NCBI GenBank assembly: GCA_902386135.1
Contig: CABMIB010000093.1
Coordinates: 1 to 32,777, forward strand
DNA: 32,777 nt
Reading direction: 5' to 3'
DNA from: an uncultured archaeon
Lineage (GTDB): Archaea > Halobacteriota > Methanosarcinia > Methanosarcinales > Methanoperedenaceae
A program made the position numbers and the translations under genes. This document shows positions 24,298 through 30,902 of the stretch, one piece after another (position 1 is the stretch's first letter; each line of letters opens with the position of its first letter). The notes beneath the pieces are model-generated. The model made no database searches, was not told the DNA's origin, and was given only the letters and a program-made list of their open reading frames with translations.

Positions 24298-24903
24298 ATG
24301 AAATTATCACAGGACGGCGAAGACTACATAATGTCCAAGAAGGAACGGCGAAAATTTGCTACTGAACTTCTGGACGCTGTCAATAAATATTTTATGGATG
24401 TTGATACGCCTGAGAGGAAAGCGCAAAAAGAGGAGCAGGTAAGGCGACATGCAGCTTCCTTAGACCACTTTAACCGAACAGGTCAGTTATTACAACATCC
24501 TTCGCCTTCTCCCGCTTTAGCTGAGCAAAGGTTGAGAGAGTATTTGAAGGGGCAAATAGAGATTATTAAACCCGCAGGAATTCGGCTATCAATGGCTCTT
24601 GACCGGATTATCCGGCATTATGTTGAGCAGGGATATCAGCGCGGGTATTTCTATGATTGTTTATTAAAAAATACTTGCTCTCAACAGCGGGGTCTACCCC
24701 ATGAGGTTGTGAGAACAGCGGCACAGCGGCTTCAAGCCACAGGGTTACCACCTGCTCTCAAAGACCTGATAATTTCTGAGGTTCAGGACATTATAAACAC
24801 TGTCGAGGTCTATGAACGTGAGGATATTCGTGCTCTCGGAATACAAGGCGCAGCAGACAGAATTTATTTTCGAGCGTTTAAATCAGGTTTGATGGTGCAG
24901 TAA
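24298..24903 (+). CDS. Unrecognised helical element protein
   Basis: 201 residues from ATG 24298 (GGGGTGG 7 bp upstream; ATG 24295 and GTG 24253 also in frame). Soluble and helical. Residues about 95-150 (LDRIIRHYVEQGYQRGYFYD, then LPHEVVRTAAQRLQATGLPP) weakly resemble the small winged-helix protein at 17606. It is the last gene before the 10-bp repeat array. Function unknown. Confidence 0.62.
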   Translation: MKLSQDGEDYIMSKKERRKFATELLDAVNKYFMDVDTPERKAQKEEQVRRHAASLDHFNRTGQLLQHPSPSPALAEQRLREYLKGQIEIIKPAGIRLSMALDRIIRHYVEQGYQRGYFYDCLLKNTCSQQRGLPHEVVRTAAQRLQATGLPPALKDLIISEVQDIINTVEVYEREDIRALGIQGAADRIYFRAFKSGLMVQ

Positions 24904-24916
24904 CGCAGGTTATGAT

Positions 24917-24972
24917 GTATGGTAACGTATGGTCGGATTGTGGTGCGGTAATGTGCGGTGTTGTGCAGTAAG
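24917..24972. repeat. Five 10-bp tandem repeats, centromere- or operator-like
   Basis: GTATGGTAAC, GTATGGTCGG, then after 6 bp GTGCGGTAAT, GTGCGGTGTT and GTGCAGTAAG stand in line, sharing GT-N2-GGT or close to it. Spacing near one helical turn places all copies on the same DNA face, as at sites bound by RHH partition proteins. It lies just after the last gene of the replication/packaging block. The rest of 24904-25214 shows no gene; ATGCGTATT is repeated at about 25127 and 25147. Confidence 0.5.
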
Positions 24973-25214
24973 CGATCATAGCTTCAGAAGCAATCCAACC
25001 GCTATCGGTAAGACTACGATAAGATTCCGTAACGGAAAATGTCCCCGTAAATCGTTTATAGGATGTTTTCGTTAGGTAGCTAATGGTTTTATACCTGCAA
25101 TATCAGGGGGAACTGTCTTACTAAACATGCGTATTACAAAAAAATTATGCGTATTTTTTTCAATTATATAGGGAAAACCTTTTAAATTACGATGGAATTA
25201 ATAATTGAATTAAT

Positions 25215-25874
25215 ATGTCATTTAGTGATTTAATCAAAATAATCAAAAAAATTGATGATAGGCATGAGGAATATTATGTTCTATTTACTGAAATAATTGG
25301 TAAATTACAGCCCATAGCCTTTTTGATTTCAGCATCACTGGTTTTAGCAGTATTTTTTTTTAACATTGATAAAAATAGCATTTCTGGAATTTACGCACTA
25401 TTTGCGAGTGTCTTGTTTTTTTTTGCATATTTGGGATTAGCATTATATAAAATAACAAATTATAAACTGGCATTTTATTGGGGATTATCTTTAATCGTAA
25501 TCAGTGTGCATTTAATTTACAATTCATTTAATGATGCTTTTACCAGAATTATCAGCATTGAGAACATAAATATTAATATGCTGGTTTTTTATGTTCTTTT
25601 TTCGACACTTATTTTAATGACAAAATTTACATTGGACATGGCTAATAAAGATAGTCTCTGGTATAAAAGATGTAACATTGCATTGTATATTATAACTTTG
25701 ATAATTATAATATACATTCCCCTTGGATTATCTTTTCATCTCACATTTATTCCATTATTCTTGGCAACTTTATTATTAGCGTTAATTATGATAATTTCGC
25801 TAAAAATTCCAATTTCCAAAAAATTAAAAAATAGACTGCTGGGGGATATATCAGAAGATTTTTCATATCAATAA
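25215..25874 (+). CDS. Polytopic membrane protein, unknown
   Basis: 219 residues with about six membrane segments (residues about 31-50, 57-78, 84-102, 120-139, 152-172, 177-196) after a cytosolic charged N-terminus. AT-rich DNA with many ATT/ATA/TTA codons, unlike the genes to its left. No family recognised. There is no ribosome site, and TTTTAAATT about 35 bp upstream suggests a leaderless or near-leaderless message. It may be cargo of the element. Confidence 0.65.
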   Translation: MSFSDLIKIIKKIDDRHEEYYVLFTEIIGKLQPIAFLISASLVLAVFFFNIDKNSISGIYALFASVLFFFAYLGLALYKITNYKLAFYWGLSLIVISVHLIYNSFNDAFTRIISIENININMLVFYVLFSTLILMTKFTLDMANKDSLWYKRCNIALYIITLIIIIYIPLGLSFHLTFIPLFLATLLLALIMIISLKIPISKKLKNRLLGDISEDFSYQ

Positions 25875-26054
25875 CCCCATTAATAGAAAATATTGATGAG
25901 TATTAGCTTTTTCGACTATATTCATTTAATGAGAATGACTAAGCGAGGGATGGGATGCGATATGGCGCATTATCTCATATACAATAATTGACCGTTGATA
26001 TGTTGTTATAGTTAGTTTTTTATAACTGCATAACAATTTAAAGTTGTTGCATAT

Positions 26055-27380
26055 ATGGATGAAGAACCGAAAGAATCAATGGATAAGAATTGTCCGCTTT
26101 CAAGTAAGGAATGGATAATTGTTTTGAACAGTGAAATCAATACGCTAAAGTATCCAGATTTTCTGCCGCTTATGAATGTTTTTCTAATAGTCATGATTGC
26201 ATATATTACAATCATGGTAAATGCTTCTCTTGACTATAACAGATGTATTGCATCTAATTTATCTAATTCAAATTGTAAATTACCTGCCTCCCTTACCTTT
26301 TTATTTGTTAATTTGTATCCCTCTGTGGCTATGGCATTAGCCGTTTTAATAGCTATCGGATTTATAAATTTCTTAATAGGATACTTTAAGGCTGATAGAC
26401 GAATAAAGGCTTGTAAAATCATCAGGGAAAGCATAATTCGTGGTGAAACTGACTCAAATAATATACGTAAAAAATGGGAAAAAATTAATATGAAAAATTG
26501 GAACATTAAAAAATATTTGTCTTTAATTGTACTTTTTATTGCGTTATTGTTTGTTGCTCTTTTGATTTTCAATTATCAATGGTTGACTTCAAATTATCAA
26601 TGGTTGATTTCCAATATTATAGAAATAGCAGTGGCAGCCGGAACGTTATTCCTTGCTTATATCGCTTACCGACAGATGCAAGATAGCAATGAGAAAATTC
26701 ATACTTCGAATCTGAAAGATATGTTACGATTATGGCAGCAAAATTTGAGTTCGAATAAAGTTGCTCCAGCCGAAGAAACATTTACCTTTGGTAGGTTAGA
26801 TTCATATGCCCCATCATCTCTTAGCGATATAGAGAATCATGCGCTTTTTGAGGATATTTTTCATCACTTTCCATACCTTAGAGATTTCTGGAATGAATTT
26901 AAAACTTTAAGCATCACTTACAGTTTAGAACGACAGAGGTTAATTGATAAGATACAAGAGCATATCAAACAAAAATTTAAAGAGCGCAATTTCGATTTAG
27001 GATCGGAGACTGGAAAAGGATTTTCTTTATCAGTTTACAGAGAAACCATTTGTATAGCCAAAGGTAAAAGTAGCAGTTATGATTATTTCACCGAAAGAAT
27101 AAGTGTTAAAAATGTTATAAAAACCCGATTGATTTATGGTTATATGGGGACTGGAAACGGTTATATTTTAGCAGAATTAGAGTCAGAAGAAATGGAAGGG
27201 ATAAAAAATATCCATAAAGAAATGATTAAGGAGTGCAAGGAACTTTATCTCGATGATATTAAGAAAATAATTGAATTGGAAAACAAAACAAGGGTTTGTC
27301 ATAATAAATTAGAATCTATGTTGGATAAAATAAGTTATTGTATGGTATTTCCTCAAATGGATTGTAAATTTGTCAAATAA
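26055..27380 (+). CDS. Four-helix membrane protein with large cytosolic domain
   Basis: 441 residues. Membrane segments at about 37-55, 89-111, 153-173 and 185-204 are followed by about 235 soluble residues with SNLKDMLRLWQQNL, HALFEDIFHHFPYLRDFWNE and a charged helical end. A 21-bp in-frame duplication gives NYQWLTSNYQWLIS (residues 173-186). AT-rich like its neighbour, with its own TATA-like TTTTTTATAAC about 30 bp upstream. A membrane anchor plus soluble effector suggests a defence or signalling protein, but no motif proves it. Confidence 0.65.
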   Translation: MDEEPKESMDKNCPLSSKEWIIVLNSEINTLKYPDFLPLMNVFLIVMIAYITIMVNASLDYNRCIASNLSNSNCKLPASLTFLFVNLYPSVAMALAVLIAIGFINFLIGYFKADRRIKACKIIRESIIRGETDSNNIRKKWEKINMKNWNIKKYLSLIVLFIALLFVALLIFNYQWLTSNYQWLISNIIEIAVAAGTLFLAYIAYRQMQDSNEKIHTSNLKDMLRLWQQNLSSNKVAPAEETFTFGRLDSYAPSSLSDIENHALFEDIFHHFPYLRDFWNEFKTLSITYSLERQRLIDKIQEHIKQKFKERNFDLGSETGKGFSLSVYRETICIAKGKSSSYDYFTERISVKNVIKTRLIYGYMGTGNGYILAELESEEMEGIKNIHKEMIKECKELYLDDIKKIIELENKTRVCHNKLESMLDKISYCMVFPQMDCKFVK

Positions 27381-27410
27381 AGTTTAGTTTAATAAATAAT
27401 TATTAATATT

Positions 27411-27668
27411 ATGTACAAAAACGAATATTGTATCCAAGATAACTACCAACATCGTTTTGATGAATTGAGGATTGTTCAAATTTGTGTAAATGTGACTATA
27501 TTTTACCATAACCCCGTACTAAAGCAACAAATATTGCTTAGATTTGGTGCAATAATCGCATATCTGAACAGGATACACGATGAACTGCGGGCAAGGCGAA
27601 GCCGTAGCTGTGTCCTGGCTTACATTGAACCTGATGAAATCAAGAATGACCTATCCTTTTCCCCGTAA
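27411..27668 (+). CDS. Short unrecognised ORF at the right edge of the AT-rich block
   Basis: 85 residues, MYKNEYCIQDNYQHRFDELR onward. Base composition changes within it, from AT-rich to GC-richer at about 27580, so it may span a junction and be a remnant. TCCCC-GTAA-GGGGA at its end forms a hairpin (about 27659-27671). Coding status is doubtful. Confidence 0.3.
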   Translation: MYKNEYCIQDNYQHRFDELRIVQICVNVTIFYHNPVLKQQILLRFGAIIAYLNRIHDELRARRSRSCVLAYIEPDEIKNDLSFSP

Positions 27669-27790
27669 GGGGAGGGGATAGTAATTAATATAGCAGGTTC
27701 GTGTTGTATACACTTAAGGATTACATGGGGCAGTTGAGGGTGTACGAGTTCCAAAAGACAAAAAATAATCATTTATGATGACAGTCAAAT

Positions 27791-27802
27791 GATGAGAATC
27801 AT
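27791..27802. repeat. Candidate right attachment site
   Basis: GATGAGAATCAT matches 13043-13054 exactly and lies in AATGATGAGAATCATT, a dyad. It would place the element at about 13043-27802 (14.8 kb). The stretch 27669-27999 holds no convincing gene other than promoter sequence for the next one. The match is short, so the boundary is tentative. Confidence 0.35.
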
Positions 27803-27999
27803 TACTGATTACGGATTATACGTTTTATTTACCAGGGGAGCCAAGGACGTAACATAAGATTTCGCAATGTTTTACATTCCTCGCCATGGGTCAGGGCGTA
27901 AATACAGGCAGTGAATAAGACTGTTTGTGTTTTTGCCCCGATTATATGAACTGGAATGAGAAACGGAGCGGGTCTGAATGAATAAAGGGAGCTAAACAA

Positions 28000-28947
28000 A
28001 TGAATAAGAAAATAACACTTGGGCTATTGCTCTTAACAGTAGTAGCCATAGTAGGAGTCCCAGGAGCTTTGGCATACGGGACGTATGTGACGCCTCTTAA
28101 CGATCTGTATGGCCCAGGTCTGTCATGTGGCACCTGCCACGTTGATCCTAATGGCGGGGGAGCAAGGAATGCCTATGGACAACTCTTTGAAGGTCAAACC
28201 AACCATCAGTCTGATTCAACGGCGGCATTGAAAGCAATTGGTGCCCCGCCAGGTGCAACACCCACGCCTGTATTGACAACAATAAAGGTCTCGCCAGCAA
28301 CTGCAACGCTGGATGTGAACGGAACTCAGGCATTCACAGCAATGACCTTAGACCAGAATAACAATACGATCAATGCAACAGTGATATGGAGCAGCAGCAA
28401 CACCACAGTAGGTACTATAGATGCCGCTGGCTCGTTTATGGCACTGGCCGCCGGAACTACAACTATAACCGCAACGAACGGAACTGTCAGTGGAACTGCA
28501 TCAATAACAGTGAATCCAGCTAATTCATCTCCAGGAGCGTCTATACTAACAACAATAAAGGTCTTGCCAGCAACTGCAACGCTGGATGTGAACGGAACTC
28601 AGGCATTCACAGCAACAGCATACGACCAGCTTGGTAAATTGATGGATGTAATATTCAGCTGGAACAGCAGCAACACTACAGTCGGTACTATAGATAGCAC
28701 TGGCTTGTTCACAGCAAAAGCTCTTGGAACAACTACCATAACAGCAACAAGCGGAGATGTCAACGGAACCACATCTGTATCAGTATCTGCTGCACCTACA
28801 TCATCTCCACCATCTTCTTCACCAGGTGATGAAAATCACGGACATAAATATGGTAAAATACACAAACATAACCATAGTAAAATACACGAAAATGGACATA
28901 ATAATGTAAACGAGACTGAGCATGATGAAGTCGAAGAAGATGATTGA
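28000..28947 (+). CDS. Exported single-heme-motif protein with two Ig-like (BIG2) domains and His-rich tail
   Basis: 315 residues. A signal peptide ends near residue 25 (GALAYG). Cys43-Cys46-His47 (SCGTCHVDPNGGG) is a c-type heme-binding motif followed by RNAYGQLFE. Two tandem bacterial Ig-like group 2 domains (about 92-172 and 184-262) share TATLDVNGTQAFTA and GTTTITAT. The tail (about 275-315) is His/Asp/Glu-rich, a likely metal-binding region. There is no clear C-terminal anchor. It is probably extracellular and might take part in electron transfer at the cell surface. GGGAGC at about 27986 is the ribosome site. Confidence 0.8.
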   Translation: MNKKITLGLLLLTVVAIVGVPGALAYGTYVTPLNDLYGPGLSCGTCHVDPNGGGARNAYGQLFEGQTNHQSDSTAALKAIGAPPGATPTPVLTTIKVSPATATLDVNGTQAFTAMTLDQNNNTINATVIWSSSNTTVGTIDAAGSFMALAAGTTTITATNGTVSGTASITVNPANSSPGASILTTIKVLPATATLDVNGTQAFTATAYDQLGKLMDVIFSWNSSNTTVGTIDSTGLFTAKALGTTTITATSGDVNGTTSVSVSAAPTSSPPSSSPGDENHGHKYGKIHKHNHSKIHENGHNNVNETEHDEVEEDD

Positions 28948-28979
28948 AGATAATGCATCTTTAAAAAGGCATCTATTAC

Positions 28980-29024
28980 GGGATTAGATTCACCATTATT
29001 GGACTCTAATTCCCTCTTTTTTTT
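28980..29024 (+). terminator. Terminator after the heme/Ig-like gene
   Basis: GGGATTAGA (28980-28988) pairs with TCTAATTCCC (29005-29014) with one bulge, then C-T8. It lies 33 bp after the stop. The rest of 28948-29100 is promoter sequence for the next gene. Confidence 0.6.
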
Positions 29025-29100
29025 CCATGTTATATAATTAAAGAATTGGTTCATTTCTGGACAGGTTATTAATAAAAGGATAGCATTTTAACGCAAATAC

Positions 29101-29994
29101 ATGAAATGCCAGCGATGCAGCAAGAATGCTGTCGTATACCAGAAATACTCAAGCGCTCACCTGTGTAAGATACATTTTATCGAGGATGTTGAGAGAAAAA
29201 TCAAACGGGACATCCGCAAGTTCAGAATGATCGGAAAAGGGGATAGGATAGCAGTCGCCCTGAGCGGGGGAAAGGACAGCACGGCTCTGCTCTATGTCCT
29301 GCATAAGATATTTAAGAACAGACCTGATATCGAACTTCTGGCGATCACGATAGATGAAGGCATAAGGGGATACAGGGAACATACTTTATCCCATGCAGTA
29401 AAGCTCACAGGGGAGCTTGGGATTCCCCATACCATAAAAACGTTCGAGGAAGGGTTCGGCACTACTCTTGATGAGCTTACGAAACGAAAAGAACATGCTG
29501 CTTGTACGCTTTGCGGTGTGCTCCGGAAAAATCTCCTGAATAAAGCCGCACGGGAGCTTGGCGCTGATAAACTCGCTGTCGGTCATAATCTTGATGACGA
29601 GGCGCAGACCATTTTGATGAACTACCTGCGCGGGGATGTGGACAGGTTAAAGAGAATGCTGCCAGGCGTAGTCCAGCCCGGTCTTGTAATGCGGATAAAA
29701 CCGCTTCGAAGCATCCCTGAAAAAGAGGTGGCGCTTTACGGGCTCTTAAACGACCTGCCCGTGAGTACGGATGAATGTCCCTACGCCGGAGAGGCGCTCC
29801 GCAATGAGGTTCGCGAGATTGTCAATAACTATGAGGTAAAGCATCCGGGAACGAAATATTCCCTTCTTGGAGGGTTTGATGTGATCGCCCCGGCGCTGCG
29901 CCCGCCCGAAACGCAGATAGTGCAGTGCAGGCTCTGCGGGGAACCGAGCAGCGAGGACGTATGCAAGACGTGCAGGCTGCTGGGGCGAGTGTAA
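29101..29994 (+). CDS. tRNA 2-thiolation protein, Ncs6/TtcA family
   Basis: 297 residues. The N-terminal zinc ribbon uses Cys3, Cys6, Cys22 and His25. The adenylating PP-loop is SGGKDS (55-60). The catalytic cysteine pair is Cys135/Cys138 (ACTLCGVLRK), with GHNLDDEAQTILMN and a further cysteine in TDECPYAGEA. A C-terminal zinc ribbon (CRLCGE...CKTC) completes the Ncs6/CTU1 architecture. It should adenylate and thiolate wobble uridine in tRNAs such as Gln, Lys and Glu, using a ubiquitin-like sulfur carrier. No ribosome site is present; a leaderless start is likely. Confidence 0.9.
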   Translation: MKCQRCSKNAVVYQKYSSAHLCKIHFIEDVERKIKRDIRKFRMIGKGDRIAVALSGGKDSTALLYVLHKIFKNRPDIELLAITIDEGIRGYREHTLSHAVKLTGELGIPHTIKTFEEGFGTTLDELTKRKEHAACTLCGVLRKNLLNKAARELGADKLAVGHNLDDEAQTILMNYLRGDVDRLKRMLPGVVQPGLVMRIKPLRSIPEKEVALYGLLNDLPVSTDECPYAGEALRNEVREIVNNYEVKHPGTKYSLLGGFDVIAPALRPPETQIVQCRLCGEPSSEDVCKTCRLLGRV

Positions 29995-30009
29995 ACCTTC
30001 AGCATTATT

Positions 30010-30312
30010 TCACTTATGCGTGAAATACGCCACGACCTCATCCCCGCGAACCCATCCAATAATTAGACGGGATAACAGGATTGACAGGATAGATTTTTTA
30101 CATTTCATCCTGTCAATCCTGTCCATCGGCTAAGTTTTAACTCTTAAACACAAGATGTAATTTGAGAAGTTAGAATTATTGGATGGGCTCCATTCCCGCT
30201 AACGCTGTCGATCCTCACGAACCCGAACCTCTCGAACTGCACGACCTTATCCAGTTCCTTTTCGATCCCGCGCTCCCCTATGCCTGTATATTCTCCATCA
30301 GGAGACAACACC
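30010..30312 (-). pseudogene. Duplicated gltX C-terminal fragment, interrupted by a MITE-like insert
   Basis: Minus-strand sequence at 30188-30312 encodes VLSPDGEYTGIGERGIEKEL, then DKVVQFERFGFVRIDSVSG, and 30010-30050 continues with RGDEVVAYFTHK and a stop. This copies the last 45 or so codons of gltX (30903-31040) with a few base changes. The copy is split by a 137-bp insert. Upstream of about 30312 similarity to gltX ends and a stop lies in frame, so it is a dead fragment. Confidence 0.85.
30051..30187. mobile_element. 137-bp MITE-like element
   Basis: CCCATCCAATAATT (30051-30064) and AATTATTGGATGGG (30174-30187) are perfect 14-bp terminal inverted repeats. Inside, ACAGGATTGACAGGAT (30075-30090) and its complement (30107-30122) form a second perfect 16-bp stem. 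CTCATCCCCGC at the left edge and CTCCATTCCCGC at the right may be a decayed target duplication. It carries no gene, so movement would rely on a transposase elsewhere. Confidence 0.75.
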
Positions 30313-30343
30313 ATCGGTATATACCCTCGTCAGGAACTCTGTA

Positions 30344-30565
30344 TTATGCCGTAGCTCTTGATGCTTTCAAAGGCTTCTGGCTGAGTATTGGCTGAAGAAA
30401 ATCAATCACTGTTCTGGAAGCATCAAGTATTTCAATCTTAACAAGTTTATTATCTTTGGTATAATGAAGAATCATCTCTTCACCTATTTGCTCACCATGG
30501 TCTGGTTTTTCATCAAGTATCCTCAAAACCAGCGCATCGGCATCAGGATAGTATTTTATCTTCAT
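30344..30565 (-). CDS. DUF2283-like small protein, probable antitoxin partner
   Basis: 73 residues from ATG 30565, with AGAAGG upstream; an earlier ATG at 30595 is in frame. MKIKYYPDADALVLRILDE, then GEEMILHYTKDNKLVKIEIL and DASRTV are the DUF2283 pattern. Its start lies within the end of the upstream gene, a coupled pair. DUF4258/DUF2283 pairs are common in archaea and bacteria and are considered toxin-antitoxin-like. The assignment of antitoxin is inference. Confidence 0.75.
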   Translation of the reverse strand: MKIKYYPDADALVLRILDEKPDHGEQIGEEMILHYTKDNKLVKIEILDASRTVIDFLQPILSQKPLKASRATA

Positions 30566-30878
30566 ATTTTCCTTCTCTAAAGTATCTATTAACATAACTA
30601 ATATAAAAAGTTATTACGATAACATTGCGCCCGTCATATTCATAAACTACTCTTGCCAGATGATGATTTAATCTTCGGTGCGCAATATATCTATTTGCAT
30701 GCCCCTTTATTACTTCTTCTGGATATAATAAAAAATTTAATATATTTTCAAGTGTCATTTCATAGTCTTCAATTGCGTCCAAAGAATGCCACGTGAATAT
30801 TATTTGTACAAGCTGATTTTCGCAGTCTACCTCCAGATATTTTCCTTTAGGGGTTTCCTGAGAGAAGCGTATTTTCAT
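30543..30878 (-). CDS. DUF4258-like small protein, probable toxin partner
   Basis: 111 residues. The C-terminal half (VIKGHANRYIAHRRLNHHLA, then RVVYEYDGRNVIVITFYISY and NRYFREGKYEDKIL) has the His-rich, basic pattern of DUF4258, a RelE/BrnT-like nuclease group. AGGA lies about 10 bp before ATG 30878. It starts 24 bp after the gltX stop on the same strand and overlaps the DUF2283 gene by 23 bp. Confidence 0.65.
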   Translation of the reverse strand: MKIRFSQETPKGKYLEVDCENQLVQIIFTWHSLDAIEDYEMTLENILNFLLYPEEVIKGHANRYIAHRRLNHHLARVVYEYDGRNVIVITFYISYVNRYFREGKYEDKILS

Positions 30879-30902
30879 AGGTTATTTTCCTAAATTCTTT
30901 TC

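Noticed and set aside
24917-24972. CRISPR array
   Set aside because: Units are 10 bp with no spacers of constant length and no cas genes are present anywhere in the window.
13129-27802. Borg-type giant element segment
   Set aside because: The long perfect tandem repeats and linear-element features of Borgs are absent; the block looks like a compact integrated plasmid/virus.
27775-27807. C/D-box guide RNA signature (two ATGATGA and a CTGA)
   Set aside because: The two C-like boxes are only 7 nt apart and no D' box lies between them, so a normal guide spacing is impossible; the copies are better explained by the dyad repeat.
30183-30395. Plus-strand frame over the gltX fragment
   Set aside because: It is the reverse reading of the duplicated gltX tail and has no family features.
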